Of a DNA stretch of 64,000 nt, positions 44,149 to 54,034 are shown in pieces. The translations under genes and the position numbers were made by a program. Numbering within the stretch: position 1 is the stretch's first letter; every line of letters starts with the position of its first letter. The notes beneath the pieces are model-generated. The model had not been told where the DNA came from. It worked only from the letters and a program-made list of their open reading frames with translations, and ran no database searches. This DNA comes from Thermococcus sp. EP1 (GTDB lineage: Archaea > Methanobacteriota_B > Thermococci > Thermococcales > Thermococcaceae). The stretch lies in the NCBI RefSeq assembly GCF_001317345.1, contig NZ_JXCG01000001.1, forward strand, positions 124,001 to 188,000, read 5' to 3'.

Positions 44149-44661
44149 TCAAAACTTTACTCTTTCAACTTGATAATAAACAACATCATTATCCTCATCA
44201 ACAACTGCAAGAACCATCTTTTTCCTCACTCCATGGGCCACCCTAACCCTTGCAATCAAGTCATTTGGATACATTTTTTGACTCTCACTTACAACCCAGA
44301 TAAGCCAGTCAGCATGCTCTTCCATACCCTTCCTATATACTCTAAAATGAGAGCCATATTTAAGAGCAGTCTTGACGGTGTATCCCCTGTCTCTAAGATC
44401 CTTGTATACCAAGAATTTTAAGTCAAACTGCTCATCTTTCTTTCTACCTTTTTCAAAAAGTTCTTCAAGACCTAGTTCCTTTTCACCTTCAAAAACCCTA
44501 ATCCACTCTTTTTCAAGGAGATAGGCAGCTTCAATAAATGAGAGAAATAACTTTCCACTAATAACCTCTCCGTAATGTCTCTTGTTATAGAGTTTGTTTA
44601 TCGCACTTTCCATGGTGCTGAAAACCCTCTCCCCGCTGATATAAAATTTGAACTCGCTCAA
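44149..44661 (-). CDS. endA: tRNA-splicing endonuclease
   Basis: 170 residues, the homodimer/homotetramer-type euryarchaeal enzyme. Catalytic region: YKDLRDRGYTVKTALKYG, SHFRVYRKG, HADWLIWVV, and the Lys in ARVRVAHGVRKKMVLAVVD. It cuts bulge-helix-bulge sites in pre-tRNA and pre-rRNA, including the stems flanking the rRNA genes in this window. The start is a TTG at 44661 inside a TTGA overlap with the rimI stop, 6 nt after GGGGGG, so translation is coupled to rimI. Confidence 0.92.
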   Translation of the reverse strand: MSEFKFYISGERVFSTMESAINKLYNKRHYGEVISGKLFLSFIEAAYLLEKEWIRVFEGEKELGLEELFEKGRKKDEQFDLKFLVYKDLRDRGYTVKTALKYGSHFRVYRKGMEEHADWLIWVVSESQKMYPNDLIARVRVAHGVRKKMVLAVVDEDNDVVYYQVERVKF

Positions 44662-45164
44662 CTCTTGCCCCCCCAACTCTCTGGAGTTAACATCATATAG
44701 TATGCATCTTCTCCATCAGAGTAATACCTCCGGATAATTTTCATCTTCTTAAACCCTAGTCGTTCATAGAGTTTTATCGCTCCCTGATTGCTAACCCTAA
44801 CTTCCAACCCTATATACCGAGCACCCCGCTTTATTAACCTATCTATAACTGCTTCCATTAATGCTCTGCCTATCCCATTTCCCCTGTAAAGAGGATCAAC
44901 TGCGATGCTCATTATATGTCCTTCCATATCCGGCTTCAAATAACCCATAACATAACCAATGACTTGACCATTATACTCAGCAACTAGGAAAGTTTCTCGA
45001 TTTGCTTCAAGGAACATTAGAAATAACCCTCTAGGGTATTGTTCTCTAAACGATTGCCTTTCAATACGCATGATCTCGTTTAAGTCAAAAAGGGTGGCCG
45101 GTCGAATTGTAATGAGACTTAGAGGTATTCTCCGGGGAAGGAAATCTCGGGAAGAGACACTCAT
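44658..45164 (-). CDS. rimI: GNAT N-terminal acetyltransferase (RimI-type)
   Basis: 168 residues. ITIRPATLFDLNEIMRIE, VAEYNGQVIGYVMGY, IAVDPLYRGNGIGRALM (acetyl-CoA loop) and GLEVRVSNQGAIKLYERLGF are the RimI/Ard1 motifs. It acetylates protein N-termini; the archaeal enzyme acts on Alba and other proteins. There is no ribosome site upstream of the ATG and an ATTAAAAAC element lies about 25-30 bp upstream, so the mRNA may be leaderless. endA follows with a TTGA overlap. Confidence 0.9.
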   Translation of the reverse strand: MSVSSRDFLPRRIPLSLITIRPATLFDLNEIMRIERQSFREQYPRGLFLMFLEANRETFLVAEYNGQVIGYVMGYLKPDMEGHIMSIAVDPLYRGNGIGRALMEAVIDRLIKRGARYIGLEVRVSNQGAIKLYERLGFKKMKIIRRYYSDGEDAYYMMLTPESWGGKS

Positions 45165-45297
45165 GTTTTAATATTTGCTTTGTAAGTTTTTAATCTTATT
45201 GATTGAGAGCTTTAGAATTTGTTATTTAAAGATAGGAAGGGCCATATTAGCAGAAATTGCCAAGTTCCTAATTAAAAGAAATGAATTAGATAGAGAA

Positions 45298-46533
45298 TCA
45301 TTCCAATGGCTCTCTACCATATCTCAAAAATGCTAGATATCTTTGATCTTCTCCTATTAAAGCATTAAGTATGGCATCTACATAAGTATCAAACTCTTGC
45401 TTCTTTATAACAACAGTGTGATGAGCATACTCTAGAGGTATAATGTACTCATCTTCAGAAACAGAGAGTATTGCGGATAATAGCTCATCATCAAGCTCAA
45501 TTGCTTCTAGGAGATATATGACGCCATTATCAATAAACCTCACATAAGCCGGTTGAATACTCTGGACTGGGTTTCCCTCCTCGGGGAACAAGAGCATGAC
45601 CCTTTGAAGATACTTATCTCCTGCAGCTTTTTTGATAACCTCTGGAAGAGACCATTTTCGAGTTTCCCTATATCTAAACCGCATGTAACCTCTCTTTTTC
45701 GAGATTGAGTCTATTATTGGGACATCAGGCATTAAGGCATATTTGCTCTCCTTCTTACCTTCTGTAACTTGTTTTATTATATCATCAGTGTAGAAAGTTT
45801 TTGCCACAAATGCCACTTTACCCTGGAGGAGCTTATCTATTGAATGAAGGTACTCCAAGTATTCAAGAAATATTATGAAGTCTTCCCTGTAATTTGGATC
45901 ACTTTCTATTTTTTCAACAAGTTCTTCCTCGACAACATAAGGCTTTAACAATTCAAAAACTTCTTCTCTTCTGGCCATCACTGTAGAGTAGTTAATAACA
46001 CCTTCCTTGTCAAGAACCCTTTTCCATTTATCCCACTCCGAGTCAAGAAGTTCTAAAAAACCTTTAACCAGATTCACAGTGCCAATTTTATCTTCCTCAT
46101 AGAAATGCCTCGTGGCACTTTCTAAATAAGCAGGGGGACGTGCTATAGAACCACTTAGCGTACCATCCATTAAGATAAGATCTGCATTTTTCAACTCAAA
46201 TGTTAAAGCGCCCATCCTGTTCTCAAGCATCTCCATATGAAGCCTTATTCTTTCATCAACGTGTTTATATGGAGATACCAAACCGATTTCATGCCATTGA
46301 AGAATGTCCTCTCCCACAGCAACAGATGAAACCGCATAGATTATAGCCCCACTCAATCTTTTCACCATTCTGCTCCCATCAATGGCAAAAACGTTTGCTT
46401 TTCTCTCAGGAGGAAAATCTTCCCACGTATATCCTGCTTCTACAACTAACCTCTTCAATCCCTCAATCCTCTCCAGCTGAGAGTCTAAATATCTCTTCAC
46501 ATCATTAAGATGACTTTGACTAATACGCGCCAA
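45298..46533 (-). CDS. nurA: NurA 5'-3' nuclease
   Basis: 411 residues. NVFAIDGSRM (metal-binding Asp), DLILMDGTLSGS (second acidic motif), SISKKRGYMRFRY and a C-terminal EYAHHTVVIKK are NurA features. It works with HerA helicase downstream of Mre11-Rad50 to resect DNA ends to 3' tails for RadA. Start is TTG at 46533 after GAGGTGG, inside the end of rad50 (14-bp overlap). Last gene of the four-gene operon. 45165-45297 is AT-rich and holds no gene. Confidence 0.94.
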   Translation of the reverse strand: MARISQSHLNDVKRYLDSQLERIEGLKRLVVEAGYTWEDFPPERKANVFAIDGSRMVKRLSGAIIYAVSSVAVGEDILQWHEIGLVSPYKHVDERIRLHMEMLENRMGALTFELKNADLILMDGTLSGSIARPPAYLESATRHFYEEDKIGTVNLVKGFLELLDSEWDKWKRVLDKEGVINYSTVMARREEVFELLKPYVVEEELVEKIESDPNYREDFIIFLEYLEYLHSIDKLLQGKVAFVAKTFYTDDIIKQVTEGKKESKYALMPDVPIIDSISKKRGYMRFRYRETRKWSLPEVIKKAAGDKYLQRVMLLFPEEGNPVQSIQPAYVRFIDNGVIYLLEAIELDDELLSAILSVSEDEYIIPLEYAHHTVVIKKQEFDTYVDAILNALIGEDQRYLAFLRYGREPLE

Positions 46534-49183
46534 GACTTTCCACCTCTACATTACTTCTTCCACCAACAAGGGTAACTCTGATAACATAATCTGCTGCGTC
46601 CTTTAATTCCTCATCATGGGAGACTATTATCACTTGTGGGATCTTTCTTAGATGCTGAGTTATTATCTCTACCAGCTTTTTCCTTCTTTCTTCATCCAAA
46701 AATGGAGTGGGTTCATCTAAAATTAAGAGCTCCATGTTTTTCACTTTGTAAAGCGATAACGCCAGCCTAAAAGACAATCCAAGAGCTATTTTTTCGCCCC
46801 CACTTAGAAAGTCAATTTCTTTCTCTTGTCCTTGATAAAGGACGACTATCCTAATTCTCTCTTTACCAAACTTTTTCTCCCTGATTATTTTTATCCCCTG
46901 ATACTTTCTTTCCGTCATCTCAGAGAAAAGTTCACTTGCAACTCTTTCCACTTCACTTAAACCCTTCCTTTCTGCTTCTGCTTTTAGTTTAAGCAACTTT
47001 TCTCTCAAGGTTTTCATGTCTGCTATCATCCTACCAACAAGCTCAAGTTCTTTCTCGGCCTTTTTAACCTCCTCAAGTCTTATTTTGAGCTCTTCTAGAT
47101 TTTTGAGGACCTCTTCTTTAAGAACCTCACTACCTTCAATCTCTTTAAGCAAAGCAGCATGAGTATTAGATAGATTTAGATGCTCTTTACGGATAGCCTC
47201 AAATTCTTCCTCGCTGAATTCTCTATTTAGCTTCTCTAACTCCCCATAAATAACTTCAAGATTCTCTTTAAGGATATTAAATTCTCGTTCTTTCTTCTCT
47301 AATGTGCCTCTTAAGAGATTTTGCTTCTTTTTCCGAATTTCAATCTCCTTTGGAACTGCCCTAAGCTCTATGTACTCTTTGTATATGGGATCCAATTCTC
47401 TTATCTTCTTTTCTACTTCTTCAAAAGAAGTAAATCCTTTCTCTCTTATTTCTTGAAGAATCGCTCTTTTTCTCTCCTTAAGTTTCTCTAAATCTTTTGA
47501 TATAATCTCCAGTTCCTTTTTTACTTTAGCAAGTCTCTCCGTCTCCCTCTTCAATCGGATAATTTCTTTTTTTATCTCAATAGCCTTCTCCCTCACTTTC
47601 TCGAATTCTTCAGCACTTGTTTTCAAGCTTTCAATATCATACCTTTCAAGCTTCTTTTCAACAGTTTCCAAGAACTCCAATGTCTTATATAGCTTGATTA
47701 AAGTCTTTTCTCTATTTTTAATCCTTTCGAGTTTCTCTTTTTCCTCTTGGAGTTCTTTAAGCTGTTTACTAATTTCTTTCTTCTTTTCTTCTATCTTGGC
47801 GAATTCCAGCTTATATTCTCTCTCAATTTCTCCTTTATCGTGCTCTTGTATAGGCCTCTTACAAAGAGGACATTCCTTTGCACCCTCTAGTTTTGATAAA
47901 TTATCCCTTAGTTTCCACTCAATTCTGTTCAATCCGTTAAGCTCACCTTTTAGGCTCACGAGCCTATCTTCAAGTTCCTTTAACTTCTCTTTTGCCTTTT
48001 CAACTTCCTCTAGCTCGTTAGTAAGCTTTTCTTTGGTATAACCTGCTTTTTCAAGCTCCTTCAAATATTTCTCCTTTTCAGCAAGCAACTGTCTAACTTT
48101 TTCATACTCTTCCGCAAATCCTTTCAATGTTCTATATCTCTCTAAAATTTCTTTTTCGAGCTTTTTAGCTTCCTGAAATTCCCTTTCCTTTGAGTTAAGC
48201 TCACTTATCTCTCTTTGTATTCCTCTAATTCGTTCTTCTAACCGGCTTTCTCCAATTTCAATTTTTTGGAGTTCAGCTCTCTTTGAGAGAATAGCATTAA
48301 GCGTTCCATATTCTTCTTCCACCCATTTAATCTCTATTAGACGTTTTTCCTTATCTCTCAGTTCATTAAGTTCTTTCTCTAACTCTGAAATTCTCTCTTT
48401 AATATTCTTTATCTCCGTTTCAAGTTGTTTCAATGAGCCTTCAGTTGAGAGTTTTTCCTTTTCTTTTTGACCTAATAATTCTCTGAGTTTTTTGAGATAC
48501 TCATATCTCCTTGAAACTCCAGACAACTTTTCTGAAATTTCAATCTCCTGCTTCCTAAGCTCATTTATTCTAACAAGTATCTCCTTAAGCTTTTTCTCTT
48601 GCTCTTCTATCCTTCCTTGAAGATCTCCAGAAGTTTGAATTAACTTTTCTAGATAGTCTTTTTTCCTTCTCAGCTCCCTAACAACTTCTTGGGCATTATT
48701 AGCACTATTTTCAAAATCTTCAATCCCTAAAACTTTTCTAAGAACCTTCTCCCTAACATTCTCATCGATTAGAATGTTCTCTATCTCACCCTGCTTTATA
48801 TAAAGGGCATTTCTAAAAACGTGAAGAGGATAAAGATACTTCTCAGACCATCTGGCAATGTCACTATCTCTGTCATGCAGGATTACTCCGTTTTCTTTAA
48901 GATAGCTTTCACCATTAGACTTTCTTACAATTTCATACCATTTACCATTATGTTCAAACTTTAGAACTAGTTCAAACCCGGATTTCCCTATTCTCGTGTT
49001 TACCCTTTTATATCCCCTAGGAAAACTCCCATGGCCAAGATAAAGGGCAGCGAAGATTGCCTCAAGAATTGAGCTCTTACCAGAACCGTTCTGACCAATT
49101 ATTAAGTTAATCCCATCATTAAATTCAATGTAAGAACTCTCATGAGCTCTAAAATTCTTTATTTTAAGGGATCTTATCCTCAT
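46520..49183 (-). CDS. rad50: DNA double-strand break repair ATPase Rad50
   Basis: 887 residues. N-terminal Walker A LIIGQNGSGKSSILEA near residue 36, two long coiled-coil arms rich in Lys/Glu, the zinc hook CPLCKRP near residue 437, then the ABC signature FLSGGEKIALGLS and Walker B LLILDEPTPFLD near residue 823. SMC-like dimer tethers DNA ends with Mre11. The ATG at 49183 follows GAGGTGA, 5 nt after the mre11 stop. Reverse-strand open frames across the coiled coil are artefacts of the Lys/Glu codons. Confidence 0.97.
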   Translation of the reverse strand: MRIRSLKIKNFRAHESSYIEFNDGINLIIGQNGSGKSSILEAIFAALYLGHGSFPRGYKRVNTRIGKSGFELVLKFEHNGKWYEIVRKSNGESYLKENGVILHDRDSDIARWSEKYLYPLHVFRNALYIKQGEIENILIDENVREKVLRKVLGIEDFENSANNAQEVVRELRRKKDYLEKLIQTSGDLQGRIEEQEKKLKEILVRINELRKQEIEISEKLSGVSRRYEYLKKLRELLGQKEKEKLSTEGSLKQLETEIKNIKERISELEKELNELRDKEKRLIEIKWVEEEYGTLNAILSKRAELQKIEIGESRLEERIRGIQREISELNSKEREFQEAKKLEKEILERYRTLKGFAEEYEKVRQLLAEKEKYLKELEKAGYTKEKLTNELEEVEKAKEKLKELEDRLVSLKGELNGLNRIEWKLRDNLSKLEGAKECPLCKRPIQEHDKGEIEREYKLEFAKIEEKKKEISKQLKELQEEKEKLERIKNREKTLIKLYKTLEFLETVEKKLERYDIESLKTSAEEFEKVREKAIEIKKEIIRLKRETERLAKVKKELEIISKDLEKLKERKRAILQEIREKGFTSFEEVEKKIRELDPIYKEYIELRAVPKEIEIRKKKQNLLRGTLEKKEREFNILKENLEVIYGELEKLNREFSEEEFEAIRKEHLNLSNTHAALLKEIEGSEVLKEEVLKNLEELKIRLEEVKKAEKELELVGRMIADMKTLREKLLKLKAEAERKGLSEVERVASELFSEMTERKYQGIKIIREKKFGKERIRIVVLYQGQEKEIDFLSGGEKIALGLSFRLALSLYKVKNMELLILDEPTPFLDEERRKKLVEIITQHLRKIPQVIIVSHDEELKDAADYVIRVTLVGGRSNVEVESLGAY

Positions 49184-49188
49184 TTCTC

Positions 49189-50511
49189 TCACCTCATGCC
49201 AAGCCAAGCATCGATAGTCTTAGCTTTGGGGCCCTTTAACTTGGGTTTATCTTCCTTTTGTACCTCTTTATGTTCCTCCTCAATAACTTGTGCCTCTCTT
49301 GAAGACTTAGGATGTTTATATACGTCCATCAACCAATCAATAAAGTTATCAAGTTCTTCTGAGAACTTTCTTGGGTCATTCGCAAGTTGTAAGAATAAAT
49401 CCCTTTCAAAATCAGACAATATCTCATTTAAAAGCTCGTCTACAGTTTTCGTTGGATCTATCCCCACTACCTCTGAAGACACTCTATTATTAAAATTGTA
49501 ATATGAAAGATCCCAATCTTTTAACAGATCATAGAACTCACTTACATGCACTCCTCCTTTAACAACCCCTTCAAGAGTTATGAGGACTATACTATCTCTT
49601 TCTACATATTCCCTAATATCAGAAATCTTATTTCTGAGTTCTATTTTTGACTTTCCTTTTATTAGGACATTATAAAATGGTCGAGTTTCTATTTCCACGA
49701 AACGTGGCTCAAAGTCTTCAACAACATAGAAGCCCTTAATGTTCTCCTCAAGTTTTTTAACACTTATTCTCCTATCGTAAGTTATCCTGTGGCTCGCTTC
49801 TCTAATTTCAGTTCGTTCTAATGATCCTGGATATATAATATCCCCCGAAAGACCACTTTCTTCTCTTCTAAGTTCCTTTTTCATGTGGATATGTCCCAAT
49901 GCATAGTACCTAAATCCCTCTGGAATCTCACTGAGTTTCAAGTCAAAGGCATCTTTGTAGGGTGTGCCCTCAGCAAGATAATCAATTGCTTGGTGAAGCA
50001 TTAAAACCGAATTAGAACCTCCTCTAAAAATACTCTTTAGGATACTTCGTCCATTCTTAATAAGTTGCCATCTGTTGTTATGCCTTAGACCATAAATTTC
50101 AATATCCCCAAAAACCCCATAGACAAGATACAGATTCCCCTTCTTCACACTTTTCTGAAACTCGCTTTCTCTTGGAGTTTTCTTTATTCCAATGGTGTAG
50201 ATTAATCCTAAATGCTCAAGCAGATCGTATATTGAAGTTTCTCTTATTGTTTTATCGTGGTTACCCTCTATTGCAAAAACGGGTATATTCTTTCTCTTCG
50301 CTAAGTTCAAAATCTCTACTGCGTCTCTAATAGCTTTTGGAGATGGTTTACTTACGTGAAAAAGATCACCTGCAAGCAGTATAAAGTCTACCCTCTCATC
50401 TATTGACTTTTCTATAGCCTGTCTAAAAGCGTTTAGATAATCTCTGTACCTAAAGGGTTGTTGGAACTGCTCCCTTCCCAGATGAGCATCTGCTATGTGA
50501 GCAAATTTCAT
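49189..50511 (-). CDS. mre11: Mre11 nuclease
   Basis: 440 residues. Calcineurin-like phosphoesterase motifs: FAHIADAHLGREQF, FILLAGDLFHVSKPS, FAIEGNHDKT, LMLHQAI, YYALGHIHMKK. Endonuclease and 3'-5' exonuclease of the Mre11-Rad50 complex. The ATG at 50511 follows AGGTGA and comes 1 nt after the herA stop (TGAGATG), showing tight coupling. The C-terminal Lys-rich tail is the Rad50-binding part. Confidence 0.97.
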   Translation of the reverse strand: MKFAHIADAHLGREQFQQPFRYRDYLNAFRQAIEKSIDERVDFILLAGDLFHVSKPSPKAIRDAVEILNLAKRKNIPVFAIEGNHDKTIRETSIYDLLEHLGLIYTIGIKKTPRESEFQKSVKKGNLYLVYGVFGDIEIYGLRHNNRWQLIKNGRSILKSIFRGGSNSVLMLHQAIDYLAEGTPYKDAFDLKLSEIPEGFRYYALGHIHMKKELRREESGLSGDIIYPGSLERTEIREASHRITYDRRISVKKLEENIKGFYVVEDFEPRFVEIETRPFYNVLIKGKSKIELRNKISDIREYVERDSIVLITLEGVVKGGVHVSEFYDLLKDWDLSYYNFNNRVSSEVVGIDPTKTVDELLNEILSDFERDLFLQLANDPRKFSEELDNFIDWLMDVYKHPKSSREAQVIEEEHKEVQKEDKPKLKGPKAKTIDAWLGMR

Positions 50512-50512
50512 C

Positions 50513-52180
50513 TCATTCACCTGCAAGGTCTTCCAGTGTTATCTCACTTTCCTCCTCAATCTCACTCCATTCTTTTACGATATCAATGTCCCCTCCACCG
50601 TAATATCCATTAAACTCTTCTTTAAAGTTGTATATTTTTACCATAGCAGGTAACGGTATCGCAAAGCCTACGACTACAGCTTCACCAATTCCAAGAGCAG
50701 CTATATCTATAAGCAGATCCTCACTTATTTGTTCGCTTGCCTGTTGCACGTATCTTTGGTCATGAGGCTCGACTAACCGAAGGATTATTTTCGTGTTTGT
50801 TTGACTCAGTATATCATCATCAAGTTTCTTAGGCCTTTGAGATACTATACCAAGCCCTATACCAAATTTTCTTCCTTCCCTAGCAATCTTACCCAGCCAG
50901 TAAGCGGCTTGAGTTTTGTGTTCCCGAGGAGCAAATATATGGGCTTCCTCAACTATCACAAGAATGGGCTTTGTCAATGCAGGGAACTTTTCTTTAGTTT
51001 CTCTTATTTTTGAAGAATCATTCATTCTAACTGCCTTCATATACTGAACTCTGTGTTTTAATATTCCTCTTAAAAGATAAGAAGCAAGGGCAATCATTTG
51101 ATCCTCTTCCATACCACTTAAATCTATAACATTAACCATTCCAGGAACTATTTCCGATAATATGTTTCCTAGCTTTATGAACTCGCCAAAATTGGTTTTA
51201 AGTTCTTGAAGATAGTCCTTTAATCTTATTAGTGAGTCTAGATCTCGCGACTGTATTTTCCTTTCTAGCTGCTTTCCTTGAGAATCGTAATATTTAATAA
51301 TAACATCTTCACCTTTCTCTTTACTTTCATACGCTCGAATCCATTCTTCAACTTTGTTTTCTAGTGCATTTACAAAGGCCATGCCTCCCAAGATCTTTGA
51401 GTTCTTCTTTGCTTCCCATTCCACAGTATAATAGGCCAGACTCAAGAATCTCCTCTGAAGTGCTGCATTCTCTGCAACTCCTAAGAGTGTCGCAAGCTCA
51501 CTTACTTTTATTTTCGCTGGATCAATAGTAGCCTTTATTGGATTTACCCTTGAACTTCTCCACGAAAGGGTTGAATATTCACCATGAGGATCAAGAATAA
51601 CTATGGTTCCATTGGTCTTATCAATAATTTCTTTTGAGAGAACTGCTATAGTATTAGATTTCCCTGCTCCTGTAACAGCTAAAACTGCAAAATGTCTTGA
51701 AACAAGCTTATTTACATCCAATCCAACTTCAACATTTTCTCTCGCCAAAAGACGGCCAATTTTTATGTGGCCATTAGAAAAAATCTTCTTCAGATCTTCA
51801 TCATTTGCTAGCTTAACTACTTCCCCTGGTTTAATGGGCACTCTATTTGGTATCTGTCTGAATTCAAAATTTCCCCTTTCTATGTCCTCTTTAGTCTTAA
51901 GAACACCCAGAACCTTAGCACTAGCTATTATCGACTCGCTTTTATCGATGACACCTTTAGAAAAAACATTGACTGTTTTTTCGATATAGTCATAACTTCC
52001 TTTCCCAGCTCCCATGAGCCAGTTTATATTTCTCACGCCTTTAACAACTGCAAGAACCTCATCTCCATTTCTATTCTTAACTACCACAAATTCGCCAAAA
52101 TTGGGCATGTTCCTTGGATCAACAATAAAAGTAAAGTAATCAGTGCTTGATTCTCCATAAACAATACCAACTTTACTCAT
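50513..52180 (-). CDS. herA: HerA bipolar DNA helicase/translocase
   Basis: 555 residues. N-terminal HAS-barrel domain (about 1-140), then an FtsK-like RecA core: VTGAGKSNTIAVL (Walker A), VILDPHGEYS, LVIVEEAHIFAPREH (Walker B), QRPKKLDDDILSQ and an arginine-rich C-terminal LRLVEPHDQRYV. Forms a hexamer that works with NurA in end resection. ATG follows GAGGTGA. First gene of the herA-mre11-rad50-nurA operon. Confidence 0.97.
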   Translation of the reverse strand: MSKVGIVYGESSTDYFTFIVDPRNMPNFGEFVVVKNRNGDEVLAVVKGVRNINWLMGAGKGSYDYIEKTVNVFSKGVIDKSESIIASAKVLGVLKTKEDIERGNFEFRQIPNRVPIKPGEVVKLANDEDLKKIFSNGHIKIGRLLARENVEVGLDVNKLVSRHFAVLAVTGAGKSNTIAVLSKEIIDKTNGTIVILDPHGEYSTLSWRSSRVNPIKATIDPAKIKVSELATLLGVAENAALQRRFLSLAYYTVEWEAKKNSKILGGMAFVNALENKVEEWIRAYESKEKGEDVIIKYYDSQGKQLERKIQSRDLDSLIRLKDYLQELKTNFGEFIKLGNILSEIVPGMVNVIDLSGMEEDQMIALASYLLRGILKHRVQYMKAVRMNDSSKIRETKEKFPALTKPILVIVEEAHIFAPREHKTQAAYWLGKIAREGRKFGIGLGIVSQRPKKLDDDILSQTNTKIILRLVEPHDQRYVQQASEQISEDLLIDIAALGIGEAVVVGFAIPLPAMVKIYNFKEEFNGYYGGGDIDIVKEWSEIEEESEITLEDLAGE

Positions 52181-52210
52181 ACCTTCACCTCTTCTTAATT
52201 ACCTGCAGCA

Positions 52211-52220
52211 AAAATAAAAA
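52211..52220 (-). promoter_or_regulatory. TATA box of the herA-mre11-rad50-nurA operon
   Basis: TTTTTATTTT on the minus strand, preceded by CAATC, lies about 35 bp upstream of the herA ATG; predicted transcription start near 52190, with GAGGTGA in the leader. Confidence 0.45.
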
Positions 52221-52249
52221 GATTGCGTTGCTGGAGCAAAACGAAAAAT

Positions 52250-53992
52250 TCACCGCTCAATTCCTCTTCTTACCTTTACAGCTAATCCCTGCTGGAAAAT
52301 CTTTAGTTCTCTACCATTCAATAAGCTCTGCCCAGTTGCCAAAAGTTCATCATTCTTATTCACTACAAGCACTTCATCATAAGGCCTTATGTTCTCATCA
52401 GCATCAATTACAAACTTTGCAAAGACATTTTTTCCTCTTTTTGCAAAAGGTTCTGCATCCTCATTGACAACAACCCTCATCCTCGGATACGGAAGAAATG
52501 AGTGAAGTCTCTTAGCTCCTTCAATTCCAAGAGTCAAAAGGCCATCCTCAGCCCTAAAAGTTGCTATATGCTTGCCTTTAACCTTTATTTGTCTTGGCAT
52601 TCCTGTTTTCCTAGATAATTCGACAAAAACATCCTTAAACGCTTCACTTGCCCCTTCTCCGAACTGATATTCAGCGACTGCTTGGACGTAAAACTTAACC
52701 TCATCTTTACTGGGCTTTTCTATAACAAAGTCCTCTTCACCTTCACTTTGAGCAAAAGGAAAACTTAAGCCAAGATATTTTGGAATCTCCCCAAAAATTG
52801 GATGTCTCATTGTTTTCGAGAATTTCTCTTTAACCTTCTCAGCCCTTGTCTTGGCCCTTAAAACTACTGGTGTTCTCATCATTTCTTCACTTACTTTGAA
52901 AAAGGCTGAAGCCTTTGTTATTGGTTCATTTTCCTCTAGATACTTCTTATACTCAAGGAGTCTTTTATACGCGGCAAACATCTTGGGATGGGACCTCGAG
53001 CGTTCATCCACCAATTCCCAGAGAGTACCTTCTTTTATTGCTTGTTTTACTCTGTTAAGTTCTTCCCTAATGATCCAAAGGTTGTGAAGGGCCAATAATC
53101 TTGTTCTCTCTTCTTTTGGCATTTCTCTTAACTCTTGGGGAGTGTAACGAGAGCAGACTGGACAAGAACACGGGAAATATTCAAGCTCTTCGAGCCGTTT
53201 GGTCCCTTCAGGAGTCATGTAACGGTCGTCCTTCGCATAAAGGGCGTAAGATGCAGAGTCAAAGAGATCAATCCCCATGGCCACGGCAAGAGCAAATATC
53301 ATTGGGTGTCCAGCCCCAAATAGATGAACTGGTCTATCGGGCCTTAAACCGACCTTTGAAGCTATAACAATGTCAACCAAGTCCTTATATCGATAACTTT
53401 CCATAAGAGGAACAACTGCCCCTATAGGATGAATCTCAAAGTTCATTTCACTGAGTCTTTTGGCTGCATAAGTTCTCAAATCAAGATGTGTTGAGCCTTG
53501 AACTGTCGCGTTCATTGCTATGTTTTTAAGTTCTTCAGCTTCTCTAGCCCTCTCAAGAGTTATCTTTAGGTCGTCCTCAGCTTTTTCTCTGGGGGCATCG
53601 GGTATTGTGGGAATGTCAAGAAAAGTTCCTATGTCTACCCCAATTTTATGTTGAAACTCAATTATCTCCCTATTGGTTATGTCAACTCCTCCATATCGCA
53701 TAAGTTGAAAACTACCAGAATCCACTTCTATTATTCCGTCATAATCCAGGAGGTCATGGATACCCTTTTCAAGAGCCTCTTCTTTAAGCTTTTCGTCTTT
53801 GTAAATGATATAAGAGTTTGTGATAATGATGTCAAATCCTATCTTTTTCAGTTCTTTTGGAGTTACTATAAGCTGCTTTGGATTTACAACCGGCATTATT
53901 GCCGGAGTCTCCAGTTTCTTTCCATTGACTTCAATTCGCCCTATTCTACCCGCTGCGTCTCTCGCCCTTATCTCAAATCTGAACTCACTCAT
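52250..53992 (-). CDS. tgtA: Archaeosine tRNA-guanine transglycosylase
   Basis: 580 residues. TIM-barrel with LVTP-like NPKQLIVTPKEL, IEVDSGSFQLMRYGG (nucleophile Asp) and HLFGAGHPMIFA. The zinc site is CSCPVCSRYTPQEL with a later LLALHNLW His. A C-terminal PUA domain (MRVVVNEDAEPFAKRGK to the end) is fused, as in most archaeal ArcTGT. It inserts preQ0 at position 15 of tRNA, the step before archaeosine formation. ATG follows GTGGTGA. Separate from the herA operon by a promoter. Confidence 0.96.
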   Translation of the reverse strand: MSEFRFEIRARDAAGRIGRIEVNGKKLETPAIMPVVNPKQLIVTPKELKKIGFDIIITNSYIIYKDEKLKEEALEKGIHDLLDYDGIIEVDSGSFQLMRYGGVDITNREIIEFQHKIGVDIGTFLDIPTIPDAPREKAEDDLKITLERAREAEELKNIAMNATVQGSTHLDLRTYAAKRLSEMNFEIHPIGAVVPLMESYRYKDLVDIVIASKVGLRPDRPVHLFGAGHPMIFALAVAMGIDLFDSASYALYAKDDRYMTPEGTKRLEELEYFPCSCPVCSRYTPQELREMPKEERTRLLALHNLWIIREELNRVKQAIKEGTLWELVDERSRSHPKMFAAYKRLLEYKKYLEENEPITKASAFFKVSEEMMRTPVVLRAKTRAEKVKEKFSKTMRHPIFGEIPKYLGLSFPFAQSEGEEDFVIEKPSKDEVKFYVQAVAEYQFGEGASEAFKDVFVELSRKTGMPRQIKVKGKHIATFRAEDGLLTLGIEGAKRLHSFLPYPRMRVVVNEDAEPFAKRGKNVFAKFVIDADENIRPYDEVLVVNKNDELLATGQSLLNGRELKIFQQGLAVKVRRGIER

Positions 53993-54034
53993 TTTCTCTC
54001 ACCACAACAGTTTCAAAATTTTGGGTTTAAAAAC

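Noticed and set aside
47694-48041. Ser/Phe/Leu-rich + strand frame across rad50
   Set aside because: Mirror of the Lys/Glu-rich coiled coil; no ribosome site and no plausible promoter.
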